Assembly (NCBI GenBank): GCA_023213315.1
Contig: JAKCPI010015697.1
Coordinates: 150,993 to 214,992, forward strand
DNA length: 64,000 nucleotides
Source of the DNA: Euborellia annulipes
Lineage: Eukaryota; Arthropoda; Insecta; Dermaptera; Anisolabididae
Direction: 5' to 3'
The notes under the pieces are model-generated. The model searched no databases, had not been told where the DNA came from, and saw only the letters and a list, made by a program, of their open reading frames with translations. A program made the position numbers and the translations under genes. This document shows positions 1 through 11,150 of the stretch, one piece after another; the stretch's first letter is position 1; each line of letters begins with the position of its first letter.

Positions 1-335
1 AAAACTGAAAAAGTACATCTGTAAAGTACTAGTACTCTTTGGCCGATTTTGATTAAAAGCTTATTTTGTCCGGTCCCGGGGGTGTTTAACTTAAATATAA
101 AATTTCAACCTCCTAGCTCAATTCCTTCATGCTTAAAATTGAACACAGCCACCCACACACCACCCACCCACCCACAGACAGACCATGTCGCGAAAACCAC
201 TTTTTTGGATTCAGGGGACCTCAAAACGTGAAGATCCATCAAAATCTCGACATCGAATTTTTGACATGAATCCAATACTTTCTCTCTATATATATATTAC
301 ATATATATACATAGGTAAAAGAGAAAGTAAAAAAT
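1..335 (-). repeat. R1 repeat, truncated copy at window edge
   Basis: R1 is the most abundant family in the window. I define its plus orientation as starting with TTTACTTTCTCTTACC, followed by an AT-rich hairpin, TTGGATTCATGTCAAAAATT, a TG/CA run, TACTAGTACTTTACTGATG, then a tail hairpin around CTGGTGTGACTGGTCGCACA. This copy is on the minus strand and runs from the TACTAGTACTTT block to the head hairpin ending near 335 (GTAAAAGAGAAAGTAAAAA). The tail half lies beyond the window. The open frame at 49-231 is a by-product of the repeat; the same peptide recurs at other R1 copies. Confidence 0.85.
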
Positions 336-487
336 GCAAAATGTGAACCTAAGTAATGAATCATTATTAAAAGCTCGCAGCTAGCATGGTTTTATATCAA
401 CGCCCACTGTAGTTGTATTTATATCAATGGGTCACTTGGCCAGTCAGAGAGAGAAAGAAGGAGAGGGAGAAAGTCTCTGTATCTTTA

Positions 488-715
488 CTACGTTTTCTCC
501 AGAGGCACCTGTCTACCTGGTGGGGGAATCCAGAGAAGGGAAAACCTCTGCTGCAAAATGCGACTCATTTGACGTTTCGCTCTTTTCTGCGAATGTTCTT
601 TCGCGAGTGGATGGTGTTGTGCATGTGTCTGTTTGTTCAATTGGGGTGAACTGCCACCGGCATGTTTTACAGCAGCTTTTCTATTCTTCTTCTTCTTGGA
701 CTGTTTATTTTCCAT
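488..715 (-). CDS. Candidate first coding exon, basic protein (unrecognised)
   Basis: A 75-residue minus-strand frame opens with ATG in good context (A at -3, G at +4). It encodes a very basic, polar N terminus (MENKQSKKKKNRKAAVKHAG) followed by Q/H/K-rich sequence, as in some nucleolar or RNA-binding proteins. Two good donor sites lie near its end, CCAG|GTAGAC (exon end 517) and ACAG|GTGCCT (exon end 509), so the real exon may stop there rather than at the in-frame stop. The interval is more GC-rich than its flanks and is not one of the repeats I recognise. The plus strand is also open (427-726) and ends next to a donor-like CAG|GTAATT, so the strand is uncertain. No family recognised. Confidence 0.35.
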   Translation of the reverse strand: MENKQSKKKKNRKAAVKHAGGSSPQLNKQTHAQHHPLAKEHSQKRAKRQMSRILQQRFSLLWIPPPGRQVPLEKT

Positions 716-719
716 TTTA

Positions 720-1442
720 CAGGTAATTCACATTATTTATTTACGGGATTCCCAATCTATTTGAAACTCCCCTTAAAGAGAACAATTAATTTCCTCTTGG
801 CCAAAATTGTCTTCTCTCAAAAATTGATTAGATTATCACTTAACTTTGAGTTTAAATAAAACAATATCGTCTTAAAAAGAGCTAAAAATTTTATTAAATT
901 TTTTGTTTGTGAAACCATTATAAGAGGGTTCCAAATTGCTAGAAACAAAAATGATTTGTTTTAGGGTGTAATAATTTTTTCGGTGTAAATAAAATATTTT
1001 GAATTGTGTGGTTTTTAAGAGATATTTTTTTTTATGGAAAAAAATAGATCTAAATAGATCTAAGCCACTGTAACTTGGAGGAGGAGGGAAGGAGAGAGGC
1101 TCCCATTACTCGCCCTTGGTTACACTTGATCTGAATTGTAATTTATTCAAATTAGTATCGCAAGGGCCGGTAGGCCTAGCAACGAGGAAGAACAATAGAC
1201 ACCAAGATCAGTGTTGTTAAGCAATGCCAAGTGTTGCTGAACCTCAGGACTAAGACCAACTTCTAACATTATCGTGATAATTAAAATAACATAAAAAATA
1301 GATGTTCTATCTTCTCTCAACGTCACCGATCAAAAATTCATTAAATTGTTCCTGTATGTTTTATTCTAGTTCACATTATTTAATTCCAAAGGAGTTAAAT
1401 TAAAATTATTTTTAGATAACCCTTATGCTTAAAATTAGACCC
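720..1442. other. AT-rich intergenic sequence
   Basis: No gene is visible. A moderately GC-rich patch at 1075-1260 (GGAGGAGGGAAGGAGAGAGG, then AGGGCCGGTAGGCCTAGC) could be promoter-proximal to the minus-strand candidate exon at 488-715, but nothing decisive such as a TATA box was seen. Confidence 0.4.
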
Positions 1443-1832
1443 CAGGGGCGTAGCTAGGCCTGTGTAGCCGGTGCACCGCACCGACCCCCGAGGTTTGGGG
1501 CCCCCGGCTAAATGAAAAAAAAAAAAAAAAAAAAAAACGATAATAGCAAACTATTTTGTTTCATGGCTGTTTTTTTTTTTTTTTTATCAAGGTAGGCAGC
1601 TTAGGCCATTCCACACAATAAATACAATTATAAAATACAACTGTTGTTTATTGGATTGGGAATTATGGAAAAGCGGGAAAAAGAACAAACAAATGACTGT
1701 GATTACAAGTTAATAATGTAAAACTATCAATAATCTGTAAACATAAGTTAAATCGCGGGAAAAAATGAGAATATTGGACTTGGAATATTTCTTATTTTGC
1801 ACCGGGGCCCCGCAGGTTTAGCTACGCCCCTG
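1443..1832. mobile_element. hAT-type MITE, CAGGGGCGTAGCTAGG family
   Basis: The terminal inverted repeats are CAGGGGCGTAGCTA and TAGCTACGCCCCTG. The element is flanked by an 8-bp target duplication, TTAGACCC (1435-1442) and TTAGGCCC (1833-1840), with one mismatch. The interior has poly(A) and poly(T) runs and no coding sequence. The CAGGGGCGTA terminus and 8-bp duplication are typical of non-autonomous hAT elements. Confidence 0.85.
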
Positions 1833-3004
1833 TTAGGCCCGTAACCCGGTAGGAAATATTATTTCTGAAATTTGGCCTTTTGCTGTAATGGATGTCCATC
1901 CCTGATTTAGAGCCTAAAAGACATTATATATCTATTCAAAAATTGCCGAGAATTCAAAATGATTGGAAAATTTTTTTGATAAAGATCGTTTATATTTTTG
2001 ACAAAAAAATTGTCAGACAGATTGAATTCTCCGCAATTTTTGGATATAAAGAATATCTGACCACATCATTAATTCTATAATACGTATTTTATCAAACTAA
2101 TTTTAATTTTTTTTTTCTCTCTCCATCTGAGGCAGTGATTATATATTTAATAAACAAAGGTCAATGTCCCCCTCCCCCCCCCTGTCTTGTCCTGAAAATT
2201 TTTTGTCTATTAAAAACAAATATATTATATACCTATTTTTCCCATTGTGAATTTTATTTTTTAATGAGTTTATATAAGGAAAATAATTAATAATAATAAT
2301 AAATAATTAATAATCTATGTATATATTATTATTATTATTATTATAATTGCATACCTCCCCTCCCTCTCGCCCTAACGAGTGGTTGCCCCCTCCCTAACAA
2401 GATGTCAGGCTACGACTATTGGTCAATTATTAATAAGGCCTATTTCGCTATACAAAATTTTCCGAAAGAAAGAATTTATTATTAAAATTTATTAAGCTGA
2501 TTTTTTTTTTAGTTTAATATATTCACTAATTTCATGCAAGTCTTGCTATTTATTATCTTTTATATTATATATATAAATAATTTATAAGTATTGCGGAATT
2601 GTGGAAATTGTTAATTCAGGGCCTCGATAAATCGCAAATATATTATAATAATATTTATTAATAGGAAGAATATTTCTAACTTCCATACGGATGTTGAGAC
2701 ACCGACGTTGAGACAAAGGATGCAGAAAAGGGAGGGGGAATAATAATAATAAACGCTTGTGCAAAAAAAAAAAAAGGAAAGAAAATGAGGGATTAACAAC
2801 AACTACAGCTAAACAATAATAATACTGTAATAGGATGCTGTTCAATTCGCGATTATTTTTTAATGATCTTTTAAGTGATGAAGTTATGAATGAAGATGAA
2901 TCTATTATTTATTATATACGTAAGCCTGGAGATTTATTTTTAATTATCTTCTAAACTTCTTTAAGAAAATAATATGATATAAAAATTTGTAGCACAGAAT
3001 TTTC

Positions 3005-3035
<31 letters not shown>

Positions 3036-3082
3036 GACTATCTTATGGCGGTTTTCAATATTTGTGTATATCCGCCCTTGCT
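1833..3082. other. AT-rich intergenic sequence with simple repeats
   Basis: Contains ATT/AAT microsatellite-like runs around 2285-2345, G/C homopolymer tracts (2168-2181) and a poly(A) tract at 3007-3030. The minus-strand open frames at 2582-2845 run through low-complexity sequence and are not credible genes. Confidence 0.5.
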
Positions 3083-3572
3083 TTTTACTTTCTCTTACCT
3101 CTATATATATGTTAATATATAGAGAGAGAAAGTATTGGATTCATGTCAAAAATTCGATGTCGAGATTTTGATGGATATAACTGTTACATGTTTTGAGGTC
3201 CCCTGAGTCCAAAAAAGTGGTTTTCGCGAAATGGTCTGTCTGTGTGTGTGTGTGTGTGCATGGGCGTACCCAGGATCAAATCTAGGGGGGGGGCATAGTC
3301 AAATCATGGTCGTCCAGGGGGGAGTCATGGTGTCCAAATTGTGACATAGCATATTTTTTATATAGAGAGGTAAAGCCTTCGAATTAAAGGCCTAAAAACC
3401 CTCGAGTCCTAACAAAAAGAATCATTCCCCGTAGCCACCACCAATTTTGTTTCGTTTCATCACTTTATAAACATTTAATTTTTTTTTGTTGCTTCTAGGG
3501 GGGGCAGCTGCCCCTCGCTAGGTACGCCCATGTGTGTGTGTGTCTGTGTTCGATTTAAAGCATGAAGGAATT
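3083..3572 (+). repeat. R1 repeat interrupted by a MITE and a SINE
   Basis: The head hairpin and CATGTCAAAAATTCGATG block are present at 3083-3258. A MITE (3259-3532) sits inside the TG run, R1 resumes at 3533, and it is cut off by a SINE at about 3575. Confidence 0.8.
3259..3532. mobile_element. MITE with TIR CATGGGCGTACC
   Basis: Inverted termini CATGGGCGTACC and GGTACGCCCATG bound 274 bp rich in G runs. It lies within a TG microsatellite, so the flanking TGTGTGTG copies fit an 8-bp duplication but cannot prove one. Confidence 0.75.
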
Positions 3573-3574
3573 GA

Positions 3575-3812
3575 CGGGGCGCCTGCCTTGTATACCAAAG
3601 GGCGGGGGTTCGGATCCCAGGCAGTCCGATGGATATTTATTTAAATTATTTTGGATACCAAATAGTATAAATAAATGGGCCTGGACCCCAATAAATATAT
3701 ATTAATCAAATATGAGTATCGTTTAAGTCTTGAATGGCCTAAGTTGTCGAAAAGATTGTGTGAATGGGAGAGTGAGTGGGAAAAAAGTGTGTTAAAAAAT
3801 TAATAAGAAAAG
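3575..3812 (+). mobile_element. tRNA-derived SINE, family S1
   Basis: The head shows a Pol III B-box-like GGTTCGGATCC after TTGTATACCAAAGGGCGGG. It then has the family body CAGGCAGTCCGATGG and the tail TAAGTTGTCGAAAAGATTGT. Other copies are at 11402-11604, 29005-29264 and 31080-31225. This copy is truncated in its A-box half. Confidence 0.7.
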
Positions 3813-3859
3813 ATTTGGGGGGGGGGGGTCACGACCCCCCCCTGGGACCGCCCTTGTGT

Positions 3860-4640
3860 GTGTTTCTTATTTGAAAAAAGTAAAAACTAGATATCAATAA
3901 AATAAGCCCGCCGAAAGCGGGCATTCCAACTAGTCATTTTTCATTAATTTATTCTATTGAGACTATTATATTTTAAATTTTATTCAGATATTATAAAAAA
4001 AATTTAATTTAGAATTGAATTGCAATCCATTGGATTGGATGTCATCCACCACTGCTTATAAATGAATAGAATGAATTCTCTCTCTATTAAAAAATAAGAG
4101 TAAATATTTAACTAAGGAGGTCCGGGAAAACGAAATTTGCCTGACAAGGAACCCCAAAGGCGGACCTTGCAGCTAGTAATGTTTAAATTAAAAAAATAAG
4201 AGAAACAAGTCAGTAAATTGTATTGAAAAAGATATACAGGAATAAACTGAAAGAATATATGCTTTAGTGAATTGGCCTATAGGGCTACTCATGTTTGTAA
4301 TCCCTATGCTAATCTATGCAACGTAGGCCTGTCTATTAAGCCACCTAACAAACGGGTCCTGACTTGCACACGGACCCTTGCAAGGAGGTAAAGCAGAGAG
4401 AGCCAAATCACTTTCTGTATTTTTATTATTTGTCTTAAATATTTTAAAATAAATGTAATTATCGCCTGGAAACAAGCTTCGGACCATCTCCATATTTATA
4501 TTATATTCCCACACTGATTCATTTGAAAACATTTTTTCAAAATCACAATTTATATATAATAAATAATAATTTTTTGTGGAGCCATTTATATTTCTAATAT
4601 TTAAAATAATAAATCAAGTATTAATGTACGTGGAGAAATG
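3860..4640 (-). other. AT-rich sequence with a weak minus-strand ORF
   Basis: A 72-residue minus-strand frame at 4314-4532 lies between two AT-rich stretches. It contains MEMVRSLFPGDNYIYFKIF and has an acceptor-like CAG near its 5' side. It would sit just downstream of the candidate first exon at 4649-4800. Length and composition alone do not distinguish it from chance. Confidence 0.25.
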
Positions 4641-4648
4641 AAATTTAC

Positions 4649-4800
4649 CTCAAAAGTCGTTCAAGTTTAGAAGAAACGCGAATTTTTTGAGGAGCCCAGC
4701 CTAGAAGCGTCTGCACCACGCGACGCCATGTTCCAAATGAGGGATGAACTGTTTAACACGGAAGGTGCTTGCTCTAGCACTGCCCCCACTCGACTGAACT
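4649..4800 (-). other. Candidate first exon with upstream-type ORF
   Basis: On the minus strand a locally GC-rich segment carries ATG in strong context (AACATGGCG at 4729) and a 20-codon frame beginning MASRGADASRLGSS that stops at 4667. It is followed by a consensus donor, TTTTGAG|GTAAAT, with the exon ending at 4649. This fits a 5' untranslated first exon with a short upstream ORF. A GA-rich tract and GC-rich sequence lie upstream at 4800-5000. There is no transcript evidence and the downstream exon is uncertain. Confidence 0.3.
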
Positions 4801-5093
4801 CTCTTTGACCTTCCTATTTAATATAAAGCAATTTTGTCCTATTGGCAAAGCATATAGACTCGTTTTCAGCCTCCTCTATTTCGATTTATATTATGTTGGA
4901 CAGCGATTGGCCTAGCACCTTCGGGCCATAGAGCCTTCGAGAGGGAAAGAGAGAGAGAGAGAGAGAGACTCCCCCCCTCTCTCACTCCAGTGGAGGGTGG
5001 GGAGAAGCCTTTACTAGTAATAGATAATTGGCAACGATTCAAATTATTTCATTTAGAAAGAATATTCCTTTTTTATGAAAAAAAAATCCATTT

Positions 5094-5820
5094 TTACTTT
5101 CTCTTACCTCTATATATATGTTAATATATATAGAGATAGAAAGTATTGGATTCATGTCAAAAATTCGATGTCGAGATTTTGATGGATATACACGTTTTGA
5201 GGTCCCCTCAATCCAAAAAAGTGGTTTTCGCGACATGATCTGTCTGTGAACAAAATATGTCAAGAACGAAAAGAGCAAGGAGGTTGAAATTTTATATTTA
5301 AGTTAGGTACCCCTCCTGACACGAAGTTTTTGAACAAAATCGACCAAATAGTATTTGTTAGTACTTTATTGATATACTTTTTCAGTTTTTTTTTCCTATT
5401 TTCTCAAAATTCACTCCAACGATTTTGATTAAAATTCAAAAATCAATTATTTTTTAGATGCTCTTTAAAATGTATATTCTCAGTTCAAGGGCGGATCCAG
5501 AGGTGTTTCTCGGGGGGGGGGTAATCTGGTGTGACTCGTCGCACAGCACATTATTTTTTCTTAATTTCGGTAATTTAAAGGCGCATTCTGTCTTGTTGGC
5601 CAGAATATAAATACAAATCAAATTTTTAAGTATTAATTTTTAAAATTTTACATTAAAAATAAATTTTTTGGCGAAAAAAAAGGTATTTTTTCCAAATCTC
5701 GGGGGGGGGGGGGTAATTACCCCCTTTACCCCCCCCCCTGTATCCGCCTATGTCTCAGTTTGCCATTGAACTCTTCTGAAGACCACTTTACTCTTATACT
5801 TCATAGGAAAGATAGTCAGC
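5094..5820 (+). repeat. R1 repeat, nearly full length, split by a MITE
   Basis: The head hairpin starts at 5094, and all central blocks follow through GATGCTCTTTAAAATG. The MITE at 5486-5752 interrupts it, and R1 resumes with TGCCATTGAACTCTTCTGAA. Removing the MITE and one target copy restores an uninterrupted repeat, so the MITE arrived later. Confidence 0.85.
5486..5752 (+). mobile_element. hAT-type MITE, CAAGGGCGGATCC family
   Basis: The 267-bp element is flanked by perfect 8-bp duplications TCTCAGTT (5478-5485 and 5753-5760). The left end is CAAGGGCGGATCCAGAGG and the right end GTATCCGCCTATG is degenerate. It has G/C homopolymers near both ends. Other copies are at 23310, 26268, 30208, 35249 and 47338, with a fragment at 57825. 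Confidence 0.9.
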
Positions 5821-6420
5821 GCTGTAGTCAGACAATTTTTTTCAGGTGGGGGAGGGGGGGAATTCGGTTGATCCTCCCCTCCTTTTAAAGAATATAAAAT
5901 ATTTTCTAATTTGCAAAAGTTAACACCATGTTTTTCTTTATTTATTATATTTTTTATTAATACTTTTTTGGGATTTCAGGGGGTGGGGGGGGGGGTGAAG
6001 GGATTTGGACTCCCATAACCCCCCTAACCATGTTTATGGTCCTGCATCAAATATAGATCAATGTATTATTTAAAAAACAACAGGTAGTTACTGTAGTTCC
6101 TAAATTACGAAGCCCTTGCGTTGACTATAATACTGGATATAAAATTTGATATTCAATTTTTAATGAAAATTAAATTTAAATAAGTGACGTCAACTTTATA
6201 AAATGAAAAGCATTTATATATTACAGAGTTTATATATTAAAATTATCTAGCGCCCTTTTAGGCTATTGTGAATGTTTAATTTTTTTGTCACTAGAGGGCT
6301 CTGATTATCTTTGCCCTTATAATTTGCTGATTTATAGTCATCAAAATATTTTCCTTAATTTATATAATATATATGTTTATTAAATTTAATTTAGTAAATC
6401 AAGTTTTATAATTTGTGTAA
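5821..6420. other. AT-rich intergenic sequence upstream of U4
   Basis: No gene seen. A G-rich tract lies at about 5980-5998. The sequence CACTAGAGGGCTCTG at about 6291 resembles CTCF-type insulator motifs, but a single match is weak evidence. Confidence 0.35.
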
Positions 6421-6539
6421 TAAATTAATTAGCTGCGATCTTTGATATAATGATAAATAGAGAAGCACTTGAGGCGAAAGGGCGGTAGTGCTTTGGAAGT
6501 GAGTTTATATGACTAGGGAGCTCGCTTGGAGCTTCAGGC

Positions 6540-6683
6540 ATCTTTGCGCAGCGGCAATATCGTAACCCATGAGGTCTATCCGAGGTGCGATTATTGCTAG
6601 TTGAAAACTTTTACCAATACCCCGCCAAGTGGACTTGAAATATAGTCCACAAGGCAATTTTTGAAAGTCCTTCCGAGGACTAA
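6540..6683 (+). ncRNA. U4: U4 spliceosomal snRNA
   Basis: The whole U4 architecture is present in order: the U6-pairing 5' part (TTTGCGCAGCGGCAATATCG), the 5' stem-loop with its kink-turn (ATGAGGTCTATCCGAGGTGC, then GATTATTGCTAGTTGA), the AAAACTTTTACCAATACCCC linker, the 3' stem-loop closed by AGTGGACTT...AGTCCAC, the Sm site AATTTTTG (6656-6663), and a terminal hairpin AGTCCTTCCGAGGACT. Length (about 144 nt) matches animal U4 (about 145). Family knowledge: U4 base-pairs with U6 in the U4/U6.U5 tri-snRNP and is released during spliceosome activation. TTGCTAGTTGAAAAC matches the arthropod version better than the vertebrate one. The gene looks intact, with no poly(A) tail or target duplication suggesting a retropseudogene. 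I could not identify the upstream proximal sequence element with confidence. Confidence 0.92.
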
Positions 6684-7189
6684 CTAATAATTTGAAAATT
6701 AGAAATTACATTCAACTCTGCAACTCTGGAAAATTGCCACAAAATAGATGTGGGATGGCTATGTTTATTCAACAAATAAAATTGCGAGGAATTTTAAGGA
6801 AGAACAAAAAAAGTGAAAAAATTTATTTATTTCATCTTCATTAAAATCTATTATCTCTCATGTAAGGTTTCAGACAAGAGTGTGGACCATCTTGTAATTA
6901 AAACAACTTCTGTGTGATTTGGGATCCAATGGGATATTAGGGCAGGTTGAATCTAGCGATGTGGTGTCGAAAATAAAGTATCGATACTTGTACTTGGTAT
7001 CAGATCGATAGGAAGTATGGAAGAAAAGTATCGATACCAGTAAGTATCGAATACTTTTTTAAGTATAAGTATTACACCAGAAGATCAGTGCGATAATCCA
7101 TTTCTCAGAGAAATGATCTCCAGAGCTTCCTGGAGGATCAATCCCCCCCCTACAAGAAAGTAACATTTTAATTTGTTTTATCTAAAAAA

Positions 7190-7860
7190 TATTTGTTTTT
7201 TGAATTTTAATCAAAATCTTTAGAGCGAATTTTGAGAAATCGGAAAAAATGACAAAATACATTAGTGAAGTACTAGTAGCCTTTGGCTGATGTGATTGAA
7301 GTTTCTTGAAATACTTGCGACATAGGTACTTGGCTTAAGTATAAAATTTGAGTGTCGAGAGCTTTTTCGTTTTTGAGTAATTCCCATTAACCCATATTTT
7401 TTGATATTTCACTTGAAATTAATTTAATTTATTGTGAAAAAATCTTAAATTTCAAGAAGATCGATTCCGGTTAAAATATCAAAACATAATGTTTATGTAA
7501 ATTTCTCTGAAAGAGATTTTATTGCTTTTAAATGTCTGTTTTATTGCTTTTCTTGAAATTGCCATTAAAAGGAGGCGATTCCTTTTAGCTTGAATTTGAC
7601 GTCATTTTCACAATCATTTGAATGAATTTCAACTGAAATATCAAAAAGTGTGAATTAAATTAAATAACTCAATAAGGAAAGAACTCTCGGCACTCAAATT
7701 TTATACTTTAGCTAAGTATTCATGTCCCAAGCATGGGCAGGAATTCCATTCCAATCGACCAAAACAAATGGTAGGTAGTACAGTACTAGTAGGCTTCCGA
7801 GTAGGTACTTTACTGATGTATTTTTTCAATTTTTTTGGATTTATTATTCTCACAATTGGC
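7190..7860. repeat. R1-related palindromic element, copy 1
   Basis: Both ends carry the R1 block around TACTAGTA and ACTTTACTGATG in opposite orientation. The inner arms repeat TAAGTATAAAATTTGAGTGT inverted at 7339 and about 7695, and TTTTTGATATTTCACTTGAA is inverted around 7405 and 7640. The result is a palindrome of roughly 650 bp. A second copy with the same plan is at 10540-11150. Confidence 0.65.
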
Positions 7861-8099
7861 TTTAACAATTTTGTTTAAAAATCAATTACATTTGAATGTG
7901 TGTGTGAGTGTGAATGAGTGGGTGGACGCTTTGATAGGAATTATCAGGATTACCAATTATCGGGAGTGCGAAATTTAAAAAAAATCCTCTGGGAGCCGGC
8001 AAATTTATTTATTATTAGGGGAATTTTTAATTTGTACGAATTATCCGGAAATACGAATAATTGGGGTACGAAATATCGGAATTGCACTGAATTTTATAT

Positions 8100-8363
8100 T
8101 CTTTAAAACTTATTTATTTGGGAGAGGGATCATCTCAACCCTTCCCCCCTCCCGAAAAAATATTCTGACTACTGCACTGATTAGAGAGACAAGGATCAGA
8201 TCCCTTCTTTAGTGCATTCAGATTATTGAATGAGTCATTAACAATCGATTGTTAAGGATGCAATTATAATACCTCAGAAGTATTTCAAGGCTTTCAAAAT
8301 TGCTAAGGCCTCGATTGGGAAAATAAAACTTCCTAAGGAATCAAGCAAATGATTCATTTACTC
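8100..8363 (+). other. Weak terminal-exon candidate
   Basis: After an acceptor-like ATAATACCTCAG the frame from 8278 encodes 24 basic residues (KYFKAFKIAKASIGKIKLPK...) and stops at 8352. There is no poly(A) signal nearby. The length is well within chance, so this is a note rather than a gene call. Confidence 0.15.
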
Positions 8364-9034
8364 AGGGCCGTAGGTAGATTTTTTCGGGGCAGGGGAGGGA
8401 GAAGTTAATGCACCTGATTGTTTCCTAAAAATTAAGCATCATTAAAAACTTGAAATTAAAACAAAAATAAAATAATAATGAGAAAAATAAGACTCGGCAA
8501 ATAAATGAGACGCGAAAAAAAAAAACCAACAAAAGATGAATCATTAAAACATGGTGAAAGTTTTAATTTTCAAGTTATAAATATAAATATGAATAATCGT
8601 AGAAATCTCTTTTCTTCTTCATCAAAATATATCCATACATTTAAGAGAGCAATTAATTGTAAATTTTTTTGTTGTTAGTAAATTGTGCCTATCATCTTGC
8701 TTATTATAATATTTTCACTTTTTTAATCATATAGGCTAATTTAATTTCTATCTTTTATTTAGTGTTAACTTAAACTGCTTTGAATGAGATATTTTTTTTT
8801 ATTTTGGTAAAATAGATCAGTGATTTCTAAATTTTTTTATTTCGTCACCTTAAAAAAAAAATTTAATTTAATTTACGACATCCTTTAATAAAATTACATT
8901 CGTATGGAAGTTTTAATAATCGAAATTCTGTTTTTTTTTTCGGTCCTATCATTTTTTGCCAACGATAACTTGAATTGTTCGGATTATCCGAACCTCTCCC
9001 CCCCCCTCCGAAAAAGGTTTATGGTTACGACCCT
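8364..9034. mobile_element. Possible hAT-type element, CAGGGCCGTAGG ends
   Basis: Left end CAGGGCCGTAGGTAG and right end ATGGTTACGACCCTG are imperfect inverted repeats, each followed inward by a homopolymer-rich segment. The flanking octamers (CATTTACT and AATATAGT) do not match well, so the boundaries are tentative. Confidence 0.4.
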
Positions 9035-9442
9035 GAATATAGTAATAATAAATAGTATTTGTAGTAAATGAAAGGTTGACGATTAGACGATTTTATAGAG
9101 ACCCTGTAAAAAAATTTGATGATTTCAATTTTTTTGTTGTAAAATAAACAATAGATACTAAATTTATATAGTTGAATTATTTTAAAAACTCTGAAAAATG
9201 TTTCAAATGGTGATAATTTTCTAATATTTAGAATTTTCGAGTAAATTTGGAATTTACTAATATTAGAATTTTCGAGTAAATGTGTGGTAATTTACAAATA
9301 TTTAGCAATTTTACAATCAAATGTTTGTAATTTTACTAATATTTAGAAAAAAGAAAAAAATTTACGACTACATAGGTTATTGACTAGGGACTCTCTACCT
9401 GAATGGAGTGAAGTAAATATTTTATTTAATGAAAAATTCCTC

Positions 9443-9512
9443 CAGGATTTGAACACTGAACTTTTTGTAGAAGCTTGGCCTAGTCCATTTGACCATCGAA
9501 TCACCTGTTAAT
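9443..9512 (-). repeat. tRNA-like sequence (SINE head or tRNA pseudogene)
   Basis: The minus strand carries a perfect Pol III A box TGGTCAAATGG and a B box TGTTCAAATCC at the right spacing. Between them is a 7-base anticodon-type loop CTACAAA with T at position 33. The acceptor stem does not close, so it is not a functional tRNA gene. The plus strand is also open across this segment with a protein-like frame; I take that as coincidence. Confidence 0.5.
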
Positions 9513-10530
9513 AATGATATATCTCTGTATTTGGATCAAGTATGACCTCACTGTAAACTATTTTTACTAAATAATAAAATAAAAAATAAACTTAAAGTTA
9601 TCATAATATTATTATTTTGTATATTATAACTTAAATAAATCCATATAGTGAAAAATGTCTTTATTAGAAAGCTAAAAAGAGTCGAAACAAAGTCGGATGT
9701 TGGATTAAAGGAAAATTATTTTGTAGAAAATTAGAAATTTGTAAAATTATTAAAATTACAAATTTATAATGGTTTTAATAGAAATGTATGGAAATTATTT
9801 CTATAAGAGAATGAAAGATGGGTGATGTTATGTTAATAATGTAGGATTTAGGAAAATTGTTTATAAAATAAAAAAAAGTATAACATATAGCAACAATATA
9901 AACATGTAAGTAATAAAACATAGAGGCTTTAATTTTAAATCCATTAATCCTTAAATATTTCTTTTATAAATGGATACCCCAATATCCCAGGGTCGTAAAT
10001 TTTACACGTATACTGACTACTTACTGAAAAAAATATGAAAAAAAAAATTAAATAACAATTATGGATTATAATTGTTAATTATTTGCATCATTTAACCGTG
10101 GACAAAGTGAGATTACCATTTTTATATAATTTATTATTATTATCACATGATGATTATCTTTTTTTTAGAGTATTTTTTTTGTTTATATAAACAAATATAA
10201 ATTATAATAAAATAAATAAATCCGAGAGAGCGAAAAAAAAAGAGAAAGAGATTTTCTTTTTGTTGTCCTCATTTCCCATAAGAGAGTGATCCTCTCGCTA
10301 AATTCCTGATATGGACACAAGCCAAGGACATCACAGACCAATTACTATTGTTTTTTTTTTTTTTTTTATTTAAGTATAGATAGGATACATTTTTCAAAAC
10401 AAAGAAAAATTTTCTGTTAATAATAGAAATTTGAAAATTTCATGTTTGGTATTTTTTTAAGTTTTGAAGGCTAAAATTAATTTAAATTAATCAATTGATT
10501 ATTTTTCAAAATACTGATGTGTTTCATATC
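9513..10530. other. Very AT-rich intergenic sequence
   Basis: No coding or RNA gene seen. Short TA-rich and poly(T) tracts dominate (10350-10368). Confidence 0.45.
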
Positions 10531-10539
10531 TATAGGGTT

Positions 10540-11150
10540 GATTTTGGGAAAAGCGAAAAAACTAAAAAAGTACATTAGTAAATTACTAGTACTTTTTACT
10601 CGATTTTATTTAAAATTCTCGAGACCCCTAAGAGGGTACTACCCTACTACCCTACTGGGTACTAAGCTTAAATTTCAAATTTGATCTAGAGATTTCTCGT
10701 TTTTAAGTTATTTAGTTAACTCACATTTTTTTGATATTTAAGCTTAACTTGAAATTCATTAAATTTATTGTGAAAAAAACTAAAATTCAAGCTAATATGG
10801 AATCACCTCTTTTAATGGCAATTTTAAGAAAACCAATTAAACAGGCTTTTAAAAGCAATCAAATCTTTTTCTTAGAAATTTAGGTAAATATTTTAACAGG
10901 AATTGAACTTCTTAGAATTTAGAGTTTTTTCACAATAAATTTAATGAATTTCAAGTGAAATATCAAAAAATGTGAACTAGATATAATAACTAAAAAGGAA
11001 AAATCTATCGATATTCAAATTTTATATTTAAGCTAAATACCCATTTCGTATGCGACTCAAGGAATTTCAATAAAATCGGCTAAAGAGTAATAGTACTTTA
11101 CTGATGTACTTTTCTAGTTTTTTTTACTTTCCCAAAATCAACACTATAAT
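10540..11150. repeat. R1-related palindromic element, copy 2
   Basis: The left end has AAAAGTACATTAGTAAATTA and the right end the reverse-complement block ACTTTACTGATGTACTTTT. The inner arms contain TTTATTGTGAAAAAA and TTTTTTCACAATAAA. It has the same plan as 7190-7860, about 600 bp, with diverged arms. Confidence 0.7.

Noticed and set aside
5039..5278. 79-aa ORF
   Set aside because: Reverse translation of the R1 head; the same peptide recurs at 1-231, 14861-15055 and 26010-26216.
6283..6300. CTCF-type insulator site CACTAGAGGGCTC
   Set aside because: Single partial match; similar AGATGGC strings elsewhere are part of repeats.
7918..8106. 62-aa ORF
   Set aside because: Shares a GNTNN-containing stretch and its DNA (GAAATACGAATAAT) with 59739-59939, so it is a dispersed short repeat.
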